Notes: generated by a model not told the origin, from the letters alone. DNA of 64,000 nt from Candidatus Brocadia sinica JPN1 (GCF_000949635.1 NZ_BAFN01000001.1:3903052-3967051); one strand, 5' to 3'; shown: positions 37,052-46,525, counted from the first letter of the stretch. Made by a program: numbers and translations.

Positions 37052-38478
37052 TTAACCCGGATTTCTCACCGATATGTTAGACAACCCTCGATATTTATGG
37101 TATAAGATGTTTGTAAAGAACAGATTATACATAGCAAGAGGAGGGTTGAAGGTGAAAACAGGGTGTAAAGATGCAATAGAGTATCAAGGGTTAAGCGGAA
37201 GGAAGGTAATATCGCAATTTAATAGAGGGCAAATAACAACCGACGCCGGAGGCCTGTTACTGAGAGGATTAGAACAGGCAAGAGGTTTCATGAAAGAGTT
37301 TTCAAAGTGTTTTACCAATTATCGGGATCAGGACGCAATAGAGCATACAGTAGAAGAATTATTATCACAGAGGATATATGGGATAGCGTTAGGATATGAG
37401 GACTTGAATGATCATGATCAATTGAGGATAGACCCATTGTTGGCGGTTTTGTGCAAGAAGAAAGACCCGACAGGGCAGGATAGGCGAAGCAAGATTGTTT
37501 TGGATTTAGATGCGACGGATGATCCGATACACGGGAGCCAGGAAGGTCGTTTTTTCCACGAATGGCCTGAGGTGAAAATTGTAGTGCGGGGTGATTCGGG
37601 GTCTGCGAGGGAAGAAATCATGAGTTGGTGTGAAGCAACCATGTGGACTATCTCTTTGGGCTTGCAAGGAATTCTCGACTACAAGAAGAGATACAAGGCG
37701 AAATGGAAGAGGCAAGAAAACAATATGAGCAGACAGGAAGAGCATCCAGGGTGTATAAAGATTTTTTCTATAAAACGGTGAAGAGTTGGTCCAAGGGTCG
37801 TCGGGTAGTGGGCAAGGTGGAATATTTAGAGAAGGGGCCAAATCCCCGGTTTGTAGTAACATCACTAAAATCGGAGGAGAAAGATGCCAGGAGTCTTTAC
37901 GAGCAAGAGTATTGTGCACGTGGGGAGATGGAAAACAGGATCAAGGAACAGCAGTTACATTTGTTTGCCGACCGGACAAGTACAGAGACGATGCGTGCCA
38001 ATCAACTGAGGCTGTGGTTCTCGTCAGTGGCTTATGTGTTACTCAACGAATTAAGACGGATAGGGCTTTGTTCAACAGAATTCTCACAAGCACAGTGCAG
38101 CACGATCCGAACAAAACTGCTCAAGATTGGCGCGCAGGTAAAGGTGAGTGTAAGGAGAATCGCAGTTTGCCTGTCCAGTGCTTATCCCTATAAAGAAGTC
38201 TTTCAGCGCGCTTTTCAAAACATTCGTAAAGCGTATCCAATGCTCTGTTGAAGTTCAGAAAAGATTTACCATTGTAAGTATGATTGCTAAGCCGGACGGG
38301 AGCGCTACGCCCAAAATACGCCTTTTGATAGCATCTCCCGGGTTTTTATCAATAAAACGATGAGGATATTCAATGTTGATGCATAAAAGCAGAAAAATCA
38401 GTCTTGGATACCAAACTCATTATGTATTTTGAAACCTTTTGATATTACAAATTACCCTCTGTGAGAAATGCGGGTTAA
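37052..38478 (+). mobile_element. Decayed IS1380-type insertion sequence
   Basis: The ends are 18-bp inverted repeats with one mismatch (ttaacccggatttctcac at 37052-37069; gtgagaaatgcgggttaa at 38461-38478), typical of IS1380. The transposase inside is broken. The outer boundaries are inferred from the repeats alone; no target duplication was established. Confidence 0.85.
37152..38251 (+). pseudogene. IS1380-family transposase, internal deletion and frameshift
   Basis: Starts at GTG 37152 after aggaggg. The N-terminal two thirds (FNRGQITTDAGGLLLRG; LDLDATDDPIHGSQEGRFFH) match IS1380 transposases. The conserved block that normally follows FFH (the Tyr-rich LPLYVFCG part) is missing: the protein runs directly into EWPEVKIVVRGDSG. 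After SWCEA the frame shifts; the rest (DYLFGLARNSRLQEE; RVVGKVEYLEKGPNPRFVVTSL) continues in the frame that ends at 38251. It cannot make active transposase. Confidence 0.88.
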
Positions 38479-39016
38479 GAGAGAGTTAGTGAGGTTAAAC
38501 GTTCCTCAAGATATAAAAAATGAATTTAAAGGTTGTATTGATGTATCTATTCAACCGCTCTTAGTTCCCCTCCTAAAGTTCTTTGAAATTATCAGTAACA
38601 TTGAAATAAGACCCGTCCAACAAATATCAAAAGTATATAAAGTGCGTCGTAGTCTTTGAAATGTTACTGTTAATATAATGCTTCCTTAACCCGATGGAAA
38701 AACAGAAAGGGGTATACGTAATGAGGAAGTCAGAAAGGCAGCCTGATATGTCGGAAACGGCATATCAGGCTATTTTTATTTGTAGTTGTTACAATTTTGT
38801 TAATCTGGGTCTTCTCCCTATCATCGAGTGGGTAAAAATGAGGGGAAAAATCATAGAACCCGCTATACGATAGTGTTTTATGCTTGTTTGAGCATCCAAA
38901 AATTATGATACCTAAATTCTGCGTCACACGGAAAATATTTATAGGACTATGTTAAAATGTTCAACTGCAAAAGCATATTGCAAATTTCTCTTAAACTGAA
39001 GATTGCACAGTTAGTA
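38479..39016. other. Gene-poor spacer with a hairpin terminator-like structure
   Basis: No supported gene; short open frames here lack ribosome sites. A perfect 10-bp hairpin (gcctgatatg 38741-38750; catatcaggc 38761-38770) followed by tattttta resembles a plus-strand terminator without an obvious gene to end. Confidence 0.5.
38741..38778 (+). terminator. Orphan hairpin with T-rich tail
   Basis: A 10-bp perfect stem, 10-base loop and T-rich tail at 38771-38778. It may be what remains of a gene removed by the nearby insertion. Confidence 0.55.
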
Positions 39017-39160
39017 TTATTCATATCGAGCTATTTCTTCAAGTTTATGCAAAATATCTTTAGATGTATAATCCTTATCTCCTTCCATCATACTAGTTAA
39101 GGCATCAACAGTATCATAAAGCATTTCTAAGGTGTCTTCATTGTATTCATACGTATTCAT
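39017..39160 (-). CDS. Small acidic protein of 47 residues, unknown function
   Basis: A 48-codon frame starting ATG at 39160, preceded by the excellent ribosome site aggaggtgac. The product begins MNTYEYNEDTLEMLYD, then VDALTSMMEGDKDYTSKDIL and ends HKLEEIARYE. It is acidic, mostly helical by look, with no membrane segment or Cys. The strong ribosome site and clean codons argue for a real gene. It sits alone in a decayed region; an antitoxin or phage-type small protein is possible, but I recognise no family. Confidence 0.65.
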   Translation of the reverse strand: MNTYEYNEDTLEMLYDTVDALTSMMEGDKDYTSKDILHKLEEIARYE

Positions 39161-39608
39161 GTTGTCACCTCCTAAAAGTTTAGCGATATAAATAAAACAC
39201 GTATTTTACAGTAGCAAAGTAAATGCCGAATATACAGCTTGGAAATAAACGGCATAGATGCAACATGTAATTCTCTATTTGACATAGGGATTATTTCGCC
39301 ATTTTCTGCCATTTCTTATGGACTTTTAGAAAACTTCATTAGTTTAGATGTATTTTCATGTAAATGATTTTGTATTGATTTCTTCCTGCAAACTGCTATT
39401 ATAACCAGCCAGCAACCCTTGAAAAGGGATTTTCCCGTCTCTATTACAAACCTATTGTATAGCATATTCACCGTAATCATGATAAATTGATAATCGAACA
39501 CGTAAAGATACTTCAGTTAAGCACATTGTGTGTCTTCAGAAATACACGCGTTTTTTTTAGTATTTTTAATTTTCACCAATAAGGTTCTTATGATAAGAGA
39601 ATAAAAGA
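39161..39608. other. Gene-poor spacer
   Basis: AT-rich stretch with no supported gene. A 61-codon minus-strand frame at 39316-39501 lacks a ribosome site and a plausible protein pattern. Nothing else recognised. Confidence 0.5.
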
Positions 39609-40340
39609 ATGGCCATAAAAAATCTGAACTGTACAGTTCCCTCTGGGTGAGTTGTGATGAACTCCGCGGAGGTATGGATGCCTCTCATACAAAGACTATG
39701 TGCTGGGTTCATCAAATACATCTCTGACAAATATGCCTGAGTTCCCTATGCGCCTATTACTGTGCCCAAAGGCGCCAGCTTTAAAGACATGGTTGCCCTT
39801 AAAGGTAAACCCACCATTGGCGATGGACCTGGAAACTATTAGGGTTTTTGCCATATCAAAATTGAGTTGGATAAAAAAGCAGCAGCAAAAACTGCTCAGT
39901 CAGGAACGGGAAACCCCAAGAGAACATTTAACACGGGAAAGTCATTACTATCTGGGCAAGCGTACTTGATGAAAGTTATTGAGCATAATGCTACTCCAAA
40001 AGTTATATTAAAGCGCAGTGCTATTGCATTGTATGTAAGACCTGATACAAGCAGAGAAAAAAGGGGGGTTGTTTTGGATGAATGGTATCGCCAAAAGCTG
40101 AGGGAAATCGTTCCGGAATATATCGCCTATTGGAAGAAAAAGATGAGACTGGAAGAGGTTGAGTATGCCATAAAAAAGATGAAAACGAAATGGGGCATAT
40201 GCAATAGAGAGGCAAAAAGAATCTGGTTAAATCTTGAACTGGCCAAAAAGCCGAAAGAATGTATTGAATAAATATATAATTGTGCATGAAATGGTGCATC
40301 TGTTAGAGCGTCATCAAAAGGTAGGGTTTTGAAGAATAAA
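39609..40340 (+). pseudogene. Chimeric remnant: type I restriction HsdM start joined to a YgjP-type hydrolase
   Basis: Reading several frames together gives KKSELYSSLWVSCDELRG and GMDASHTK, then FIKYISDKYA, then VPYAPITVPKGASFKDMVAL, the N-terminus of type I methyltransferase subunits, with at least three frameshifts or stops. From about 39840 it becomes IRVFAISKLSWIKKQQ...TPREHLTRESHYYLGK, MKTKWGICN and (after a last shift at 40272) YIIVHEMVHLLERH, the YgjP/DUF45 metal hydrolase often linked to hsd genes. A deletion has evidently fused the two ends of a lost restriction locus. Confidence 0.85.
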
Positions 40341-40554
40341 CCAATAGAGGGAAGTGCAAAAGTCTCCTTTTCCGGTCTGGCGGTAGGGCAAGCGTCCCCA
40401 CTTGTCATTATGATGTCGACCGAGGATGGTTGGCCTACCGCAGGGCATTTATGGGTGTGTTTGAAACGGGTAAGACGCCTTATCCGTATAAAGGTTGTCA
40501 ACATTAGCTTTATTGAGATTCTTCAAAAAAATAAACTAATACAGAAAACAAACA

Positions 40555-40950
40555 TTATCGTTTTGTCCACTGGAAGCTCTTTCTTGCTCCCTTTTTGCCA
40601 TATTTTTTCCGCTCTTTCATTCTGCTGTCTCTTGTTAAGAAACCACCCTCACGCAAATTATCAATAAAGGCAGGGTTCGATTTGGAAAGCGCACGTGCAA
40701 TGCCGAGGGATATTGCACCTGCCTGTCCGGTTAAACCTCCTCCTTGTACAGTAACCAATACGTCAAATTCCCCCAAGGTTTTTGTGGTTTTCAAAGGAAC
40801 CTGTACCATACCTCTCTCTCGGTCCACAGGGAAGTAAGTATCCAGGTCCTTATTATTGACCATGATTTTCCCCAATCCCTTTTTTATTCTTACCCTTGCA
40901 ATAGATGATTTACGCCTACCTGTACCCCATATATATTGTTTTTCTGCCAC
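40555..40950 (-). CDS. rpsI: 30S ribosomal protein S9
   Basis: A 131-residue S9 protein with the typical GTGRRKSSIARVRI start, GGGLTGQAGAISLGIARAL, the LTRDSRMKERKKYGKKGARKS segment and the C-terminal KR that reaches the ribosomal P-site region. It starts at GTG (40950) after a strong ggaggag site. It follows rplM after 15 bp, the conserved L13-S9 pair. Confidence 0.97.
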   Translation of the reverse strand: MAEKQYIWGTGRRKSSIARVRIKKGLGKIMVNNKDLDTYFPVDRERGMVQVPLKTTKTLGEFDVLVTVQGGGLTGQAGAISLGIARALSKSNPAFIDNLREGGFLTRDSRMKERKKYGKKGARKSFQWTKR

Positions 40951-40965
40951 TTTCTCCTCCTTACA

Positions 40966-41400
40966 TTAATTCCGAATAACCAACTCTTTGGGTTGTTGTG
41001 CTTGATGCGGATGCTCTGCACCTGCATAAATCTTTAGTTTTCTCAACATATCCTTTCCCAGCCTCGATCTGGGCAACATTCTTCTTACTGATCGGTTGAG
41101 TATCTTTTCAGGCGCAGTTTCCAAGGTTTTCCCAACCATGCGTTTTCTCAGACCACTTTGAAAGCCAGTGACATAATAGTGAACCTTCTCCTGCATCTTT
41201 TTCCCAGTAAGCTTTACCTTACTCGCATTGGTAATAATAACGAAATCCCCTACATCAACATGGGGTGTGTACTCAGGTTTGTGCTTACCTTGAAGAACCC
41301 TGGAAATGGTGGTTAACATTCTTCCCAAGATCATATCGCTGGCGTCTACTATATACCAGTTTCTTTTTACAGTCTCTTTTTTTGCCATAAAAGTATTCAT
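40966..41400 (-). CDS. rplM: 50S ribosomal protein L13
   Basis: A 144-residue L13 protein. WYIVDASDMILGRMLTTI, the KPEYTPHVDVGDFVIITNA block, and MLPRSRLGKDMLRKLKIYAG are family signatures. The ATG at 41400 has aaggaat upstream; a second ATG 4 codons in is possible. It forms an operon with rpsI. A strong terminator at 41431-41460 separates it from the upstream Cys-rich gene. Confidence 0.97.
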   Translation of the reverse strand: MNTFMAKKETVKRNWYIVDASDMILGRMLTTISRVLQGKHKPEYTPHVDVGDFVIITNASKVKLTGKKMQEKVHYYVTGFQSGLRKRMVGKTLETAPEKILNRSVRRMLPRSRLGKDMLRKLKIYAGAEHPHQAQQPKELVIRN

Positions 41401-41430
41401 TGCTTTGTATTCCTTAAACTGTGAAAATCA

Positions 41431-41460
41431 AAAAGCGCCTTATCACAATAAGGCGCTTTT
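41431..41460 (-). terminator. Rho-independent terminator between Cys-rich gene and rplM
   Basis: A 13-bp perfect stem (aaaagcgccttat / ataaggcgctttt) with a 4-base loop. On the minus strand it is followed by a T-rich run. It ends the transcript of the small gene at 41498-41659. Confidence 0.85.
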
Positions 41461-41497
41461 GAGTTATAAAATCGTTAAATTAAAAAATTTAAGACTA

Positions 41498-41659
41498 TCA
41501 ATGCTTACAAATACAGGGATCCGTCTTTCCCTTTTCACAACCTTCTTTACACTTTATATCTTTCGGGCAACCACAAGGCGCAGCGTAAATAGTGGTGACA
41601 CATGCACTGATCATTAATGCACCAACAAAGGCCATCATAATACCAGTCCTTTTTAACAT
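41498..41659 (-). CDS. Small exported Cys-rich protein (53 aa)
   Basis: ATG at 41659 preceded by aggagatt. Residues 1-24 form a signal peptide or lipoprotein-like leader (MMAFVGALMISACVTTIYAA), and the mature part has six Cys (CGCPKDIKCKEGCEKGK, then CICKH). The spacing suggests metal binding. The gene lies 54 bp downstream of a second Cys-rich gene of similar design. No family is recognised; a small metallothionein-like or metal-relay protein is possible. Confidence 0.75.
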   Translation of the reverse strand: MLKRTGIMMAFVGALMISACVTTIYAAPCGCPKDIKCKEGCEKGKTDPCICKH

Positions 41660-41713
41660 TTTTAATCTCCTTTCGGATCATTAAAGGTAATGAGCTCATG
41701 TACGGTACTTAAA

Positions 41714-41884
41714 TTATTTGCAGTTACAATCCCTGCCTTTTCCTGAACAATGACTGCACGGGCAGCCTTCCTGGCACTGGCATGTGCCAGCAATCACTGA
41801 TTTTACAAGAGTTGATACATTTACTAAACCAATTCCAAGCAGTAGTGCACCAGATACCATAAAGGGAACATACAATTTTCTCAT
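41714..41884 (-). CDS. Small exported Cys-rich protein (56 aa)
   Basis: The ATG at 41884 follows aaggaggtg at ideal spacing; 11 upstream codons are rejected. A hydrophobic N-terminal segment (about residues 3-33, GALLLGIGLVNVS) is followed by a short tail with seven Cys: CQCQEGCPCSHC and CNCK. This resembles known small metal-binding tails. It and the gene at 41498 look like a tandem pair acting outside the cytoplasm. Function is unknown. Confidence 0.78.
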   Translation of the reverse strand: MRKLYVPFMVSGALLLGIGLVNVSTLVKSVIAGTCQCQEGCPCSHCSGKGRDCNCK

Positions 41885-42052
41885 TAACATCACCTCCTTG
41901 TTGCAAACATTGTACAAAAAATCTAAATTTTATTCTTAAGCCAACCTTAGATTTTTTCTAAAACGTACAAGATTGAGTTTTTATATCAAAATATATTGTA
42001 GTTGTCAATTATATTTTTGTTTGATAATTTTTTTTGCTCAATTAGATTTTCA

Positions 42053-42081
42053 TTGACATGGTAACAAATCATCATTAATAA
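42053..42081 (+). promoter_or_regulatory. Candidate promoter for the FabZ-like gene
   Basis: TTGACA (42053-42058), 17-base spacer and TAATAA (42076-42081). Transcription would start near 42088, downstream of the longest ATG (42083), which supports the ATG at 42149 as the true start. Confidence 0.5.
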
Positions 42082-42148
42082 TATGGAATACATAAAACGT
42101 TACACTTTATTTACTGGGTTCTACAAAATAAATTTTTCGTGTATCATC

Positions 42149-42622
42149 ATGCCACAGGACATTTTAACTGATTTAAACAATTTAGATTTAAATAAACCGA
42201 CAGTGGATATCGAGGCTATTCGTACCGTCATACCGCACCGATATGAGATGGAACAATTGAACGGCATTATAAAATTTGATCCTGAAAATAAAATTATAAT
42301 AGGTTATAAAGATATTTCAAATAGTGAATTTTGGGTGCGGGGACACATTCCTGGTCGTCCCTTGATGCCTGGGGTAATTATGCTTGAAGCGGCTGCACAG
42401 TTATGTACCTACTATTACAAAAAAATCACCCAGGACGACCGCTTCCTTGGCTTCGGTGGTATCGACAAAGTCAAATTCCGTGGGAAAGTTATCCCTGGCG
42501 ACAAACTCATTCTCATTGCAAAAAACAAGGAATTGCGTTCGCGCAGGGCCGTTTTTGACACTCAAGGTGTGGTAGATGGAAAACTCGTATTTGAAGGAGT
42601 TATTATTGGTATGGTAGTGTAG
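42149..42622 (+). CDS. FabZ-like beta-hydroxyacyl-ACP dehydratase
   Basis: A hot-dog fold dehydratase of about 157 residues from the ATG at 42149. The catalytic segment RGHIPGRPLMPGVIMLEAAAQ has the conserved His, and IPHRYEM and DKVKFRGKVIPGDKLIL are family features. It removes water from 3-hydroxyacyl-ACP during chain growth. It stands alone on the plus strand, 11 kb from the second FabZ (52682) in the ladderane-type cluster. The candidate promoter at 42053 supports this start over 42083. Confidence 0.85.
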   Translation: MPQDILTDLNNLDLNKPTVDIEAIRTVIPHRYEMEQLNGIIKFDPENKIIIGYKDISNSEFWVRGHIPGRPLMPGVIMLEAAAQLCTYYYKKITQDDRFLGFGGIDKVKFRGKVIPGDKLILIAKNKELRSRRAVFDTQGVVDGKLVFEGVIIGMVV

Positions 42623-42637
42623 TGAAGTATGGGCGTC

Positions 42638-43360
42638 TTACAATCGGTCGATTGGTAAATAATCCACGATTTTTAATTCTAAAAGGTCTTTAATGTGTTC
42701 GATAGAATAATCAGGTTTGATGTATTTGGATGTCTCTTTTCGATATGCTTTATAATGTCTTCCGTGTTTAAACATCACTGTAACCATCCTCAAAGACTTG
42801 CTGGCAGTTAATTCATCATCTATCTTGTCTCCCACGCAGATAATTTCTTCAGGATTCAAATTATGGCGTTGCATGATTTCCTGGAAGCAATCCCTTTTTG
42901 TATGGCCATTATTCCTATCCGTAATCAGAATCTCATCAAAGTAACTGTTATTTAAACCCAGTAGATCAATTTTCTTTCTTTGAATTTGTTTCTCCCCGGA
43001 AGTGACGAGGATTAGTTTGTAACCTTGCGTTTTCAGTTGTTTCAGGGTGTCTGTTACGTCAGAAAAGAGGGTAATATTGGAGATGTCTACATGAATAAAT
43101 TCTTCTAATAATTCCTTTGCGTATGCATTTGGAAGGTTGTAGAGCGATACAATCTTTTTGTAGACGTTACTTTGTGTTCCATACATTTTCTCCATATTCA
43201 ATTGTAGGTTATATGCCTCATCTTCAGTGCAGTTGATCATCATGGCAATCGTTTTAGCAACCTGCCTTCGGCCCCGTAATACAAGTGTACCACTGCAGTC
43301 ATAAAGGGTGTCATCCAGATCAAGGATGATAGCTTTGATTTTTTGGGAATTTTTCCGCAT
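42638..43360 (-). CDS. HAD-family hydrolase
   Basis: A 240-residue haloacid-dehalogenase-type phosphatase. Motif I is ILDLDDTLYD (nucleophile and acid Asp), motif II LVTSGEKQ, and motif IV GDKIDDEL. The cap domain is of the helical C1 type between motifs I and II. It is 4 bp downstream of the glucan phosphorylase and probably co-transcribed; sugar phosphate is a possible substrate but not shown. Confidence 0.88.
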   Translation of the reverse strand: MRKNSQKIKAIILDLDDTLYDCSGTLVLRGRRQVAKTIAMMINCTEDEAYNLQLNMEKMYGTQSNVYKKIVSLYNLPNAYAKELLEEFIHVDISNITLFSDVTDTLKQLKTQGYKLILVTSGEKQIQRKKIDLLGLNNSYFDEILITDRNNGHTKRDCFQEIMQRHNLNPEEIICVGDKIDDELTASKSLRMVTVMFKHGRHYKAYRKETSKYIKPDYSIEHIKDLLELKIVDYLPIDRL

Positions 43361-43364
43361 GTAT

Positions 43365-45062
43365 TTATCTTATATAGGCTTCAGTCACATATCGGCGCAT
43401 CATACGATGGGTATTAAAATAATATGCGATTTTACCAATAGAATTCTTCATAACCTTTATCCAGTGACTTTTATCTTTATAATACATGGGAATAATAATA
43501 TTTTCCAATTTGTTGTACAAATCCTCAGCATCTGTCATGTCGTTAACATTTACAAGAGAGGATTCTAACGGCTTGGGACCAATAGACCAGCCTGTAATTC
43601 CTTCAATATGCCCCTCAATCCACCAACCATCCAGGATACTAAAATTGATTACACCGTTATGTGCTGCTTTCATGCCGCTGGTACCCGATGCCTCTCGGGG
43701 GCGCAACGGTGTATTGAGCCAGACATCCACTCCGGAAACCAATTTTAAGGCTTTTTCCATATTGTAATCTTTTAAAAATATAACTTTTATTTTATTGTCG
43801 ATTGTTTTTGTAAACTCAATAATTTTTTTTATGATGTCTTTGCCAGGGATATCTTTTGGGTGTGCCTTTCCTGCATAAACAATTTGAAACCTTCCCTTTT
43901 CACCCACTTTTAAAAGTCGTTCCAGATTGGAAAATACCAAATCGGCCCTTTTGTAGGAAGCAAACCTTCTCGCAAATCCGACGGTTAACACATCTGGATT
44001 TAACTCTATGCCGGCAATATTTCTCACAAAATGAACTAGATCGTTTTTTGCGTGAAGATGAGCCGCCCACAATTCCTCATCGGGAATATTTTCGGCACGG
44101 ACAAGCAACTCGGGTTCATTAGCCCAGCCAGGGATGTATTTGTCGTACAATTGCTTAAAACTTTCACACGTCCAGGTAAACGAATGAACACCGTTTGTAA
44201 TGGCATTGATCTCGTAACCAGGGAATAAGGTTTTAGAAACCTCGCCGTGCTTTTTGGCAACGCCATTTATATATTTACTCAGGTTCAATGCAAGGAGCGT
44301 CATATTCAGATAGTGTTCACCTCCTAGCCTTTTCAGTAACTCCAACGGAACGACCGCACCCAGAATTTTATTTACAAGGTCATAGGAAAATCGATCATGG
44401 CCTGCCTCAATGGGGGTATGGGTCGTGAACACACACAAGTCTTTCACCGTGTCTGTGTCCCATATCCATCGTTCATCCCAAACACTTTCAACGTCTTTCT
44501 TGTGCATCAGGAGCAGTTCCAGAACCAATAAGCTGGCGTGCCCTTCGTTCATATGATATTTTTTGATATGGAATCCAAGGGCATGAAGCATGCGTACTCC
44601 GCCAATACCGAGTACGATCTCCTGCTTTAGCCGGTAATGCACATCGCCTCCATACAAAAAGGCGGTAATCTCCCGGTCTTCTTTTGTGTTTTCCTCAACA
44701 TCCGTATCGAGATAGAGGACATCCACTTCTCCGCCAGTGATGCTTTGCACCTTATAGCGCCAGGCTTGAATATAAACATTGCGCTCCTCGATTTGAACCT
44801 TAACTTTTCTGGATAGACGTACCATAAATTTGGATGGGTCCCAAACCACCGGGTATTCAACTTGTCTCCCATCGCTGTCAATATCTTGACGAAAGTATCC
44901 CTTTTTTGAGATCAGCGTAACGGCAATAAGTGGTATCTTAAGATCGGCGCTAGATTTTATGGTGTCCCCAGCAAGGACGCCCAGGCCGCCGCTGTAGGTT
45001 GGTATGTCATTGGAGAGACCAATCTCCATGGAAAAATAGGCAATCTTTGCTTCGTTATTCAT
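43365..45062 (-). CDS. glgP: Alpha-glucan (glycogen) phosphorylase, short type
   Basis: A 565-residue phosphorylase that releases glucose-1-phosphate from glycogen-like glucans using pyridoxal phosphate. MEIGLSNDIPTYSGGLGVLAGD at the start, MNEGHASLLVLELL, TNGVHSFTW, and the PLP-lysine block EASGTSGMKAAHNGVINFS are visible. It belongs to the short alpha-glucan phosphorylase family without the long N-terminal regulatory part. Glycogen stores are known in anammox cells. It pairs with the HAD gene downstream. Confidence 0.94.
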   Translation of the reverse strand: MNNEAKIAYFSMEIGLSNDIPTYSGGLGVLAGDTIKSSADLKIPLIAVTLISKKGYFRQDIDSDGRQVEYPVVWDPSKFMVRLSRKVKVQIEERNVYIQAWRYKVQSITGGEVDVLYLDTDVEENTKEDREITAFLYGGDVHYRLKQEIVLGIGGVRMLHALGFHIKKYHMNEGHASLLVLELLLMHKKDVESVWDERWIWDTDTVKDLCVFTTHTPIEAGHDRFSYDLVNKILGAVVPLELLKRLGGEHYLNMTLLALNLSKYINGVAKKHGEVSKTLFPGYEINAITNGVHSFTWTCESFKQLYDKYIPGWANEPELLVRAENIPDEELWAAHLHAKNDLVHFVRNIAGIELNPDVLTVGFARRFASYKRADLVFSNLERLLKVGEKGRFQIVYAGKAHPKDIPGKDIIKKIIEFTKTIDNKIKVIFLKDYNMEKALKLVSGVDVWLNTPLRPREASGTSGMKAAHNGVINFSILDGWWIEGHIEGITGWSIGPKPLESSLVNVNDMTDAEDLYNKLENIIIPMYYKDKSHWIKVMKNSIGKIAYYFNTHRMMRRYVTEAYIR

Positions 45063-45091
45063 TAGAGATTTTTATCAAATTCATGGCGAAT

Positions 45092-46525
45092 TTACAAATG
45101 TATTGGTTTATCAACGACTGCATGGGCGGCTTCAGAAATGGCCTCAGATAAGGTGGGATGGGGGAATATCGTATTCGACAACTCAAAAGCCGTCCCCTCC
45201 AAAATTGCGTTCAGTGACATACCCCACATTAATTCACCCACGTTTGGTCCTATAGCATGCATTCCTAATATCTCACCGTATTTCTCATCAGAAATGATTT
45301 TTACAAACCCATCTTCATATTCACCATCAATAATGGCTTTACTATTGGCAATGAGCGGAATTTTTCCTACTCTTGTTTTGTACCCTCTTTTTTCTGCCCC
45401 TTCTTGAGTAAGTCCTATACTTGCTGTCTGCGGAAGGCAATACGTCACTCCCGGCATGTTCTGATAATTTATTGGGGTGGTTTCCTTGCCTGTGATGTGA
45501 AGGACAGCCAGTACTCCTTCGCGTGAAGACTTATGGGCAAGAAGGGGGGGGCCTGTAATGTCTCCAATGGCAAAGAGTCCATCCTGATTGGTTTCCATAA
45601 CCTCATTGGTTTGCAGAAATTTTCCTTTAAAATGTAAGGACAATTTTTCTATCCCGATATCTGCTAAGGCTGGTCTTCTGCCTAAAGCGAGAAGCAAACG
45701 ATCTGCTTTTATAAATTCCCTGTTTTCTGCTGAGGCGGGGGGGGGAGGCGTGTTACTTTTTCGCTGTATCTCCACGTTAACGCCATTATCAATGACAACC
45801 TTTTCTAAAGAGGTATTTGTCAAGATATCGATACCTCTTTTGTTGAAAATTTTTCTTAAAGCGGCGCTGATTTCTCCGTCTTCTGCAGGAAGGATGTCAT
45901 TCAGAAGTTCTATGATGGTTACCTTAGTTCCAAGGACATTAAAAAGATGGGCGAATTCTACTCCCACAGCACCTCCACCGGCAATAATGATAGATTTGGG
46001 AATTTCTTCCCACAGCAAAATGTCATCACTGGTAAGCACGTACTTTCTGTCGTGTGGGATCTTATCAGGAATGAGCGGAACAGAACCCGTAGCCAATATA
46101 ACATTTTTTGTAGTTATTTTGCCAATGTCCGTTCCATTTTTTTTGATTAAAACATTGCTTGATGATGTAAGCTGTCCCTCACCTGGAAAAACTTCTACGC
46201 CATTTTTCTTAAGGAGAAATTGCGTCCCCTGAAATAGCCGTTTAACGACTGCCTCTTTTCTCCGATGAAACTGTGGATAATTAATCCCTAATTTATCGAC
46301 GGTAATTCCAAATTCATTTGCCTTGAGAAATCGCAGGTAGAGATCTGCGGAATGGAGGAGTGCCTTTGTTGGAATGCAACCCCTATGTAAACACGTACCG
46401 CCAACCCTGTCTTTTTCTATGAGAGCAGTTTTTATTCCTAACTGAGCAGCTTTTATAGCCGCTACATAACCACCTGGTCCGCCACCGATGATTACAAGCT
46501 CAAAGGTAGAGTTTCCTTCAGGCAA
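45092..46525 (-). CDS. lpdA: Dihydrolipoyl dehydrogenase
   Basis: A 477-residue FAD flavoenzyme that reoxidises dihydrolipoyl groups of 2-oxoacid dehydrogenase or glycine cleavage complexes. FAD site VIIGGGPGGYVAAIKAAQLG; redox disulfide GGTCLHRGCIPTK; NAD site GGGAVGVEFAH; C-terminal His-Glu motif FPHPTLSEAISEAAH. It starts at TTG (46525) right after the stop of a tiny upstream ORF (TAATTG). Two 8-base G/C tracts lie in the gene (near 45544-45551 and 45727-45734), the latter in an odd Pro-rich insertion (NTPPPPASAENRE). Confidence 0.94.
   Translation of the reverse strand: MPEGNSTFELVIIGGGPGGYVAAIKAAQLGIKTALIEKDRVGGTCLHRGCIPTKALLHSADLYLRFLKANEFGITVDKLGINYPQFHRRKEAVVKRLFQGTQFLLKKNGVEVFPGEGQLTSSSNVLIKKNGTDIGKITTKNVILATGSVPLIPDKIPHDRKYVLTSDDILLWEEIPKSIIIAGGGAVGVEFAHLFNVLGTKVTIIELLNDILPAEDGEISAALRKIFNKRGIDILTNTSLEKVVIDNGVNVEIQRKSNTPPPPASAENREFIKADRLLLALGRRPALADIGIEKLSLHFKGKFLQTNEVMETNQDGLFAIGDITGPPLLAHKSSREGVLAVLHITGKETTPINYQNMPGVTYCLPQTASIGLTQEGAEKRGYKTRVGKIPLIANSKAIIDGEYEDGFVKIISDEKYGEILGMHAIGPNVGELMWGMSLNAILEGTAFELSNTIFPHPTLSEAISEAAHAVVDKPIHL

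Noticed and set aside
39316-39501. 61-codon minus-strand frame in the spacer
   Set aside because: No ribosome site and no protein-like pattern.
45588-46232. 214-codon plus-strand frame opposite lpdA
   Set aside because: It is antisense to the conserved flavoenzyme motifs.
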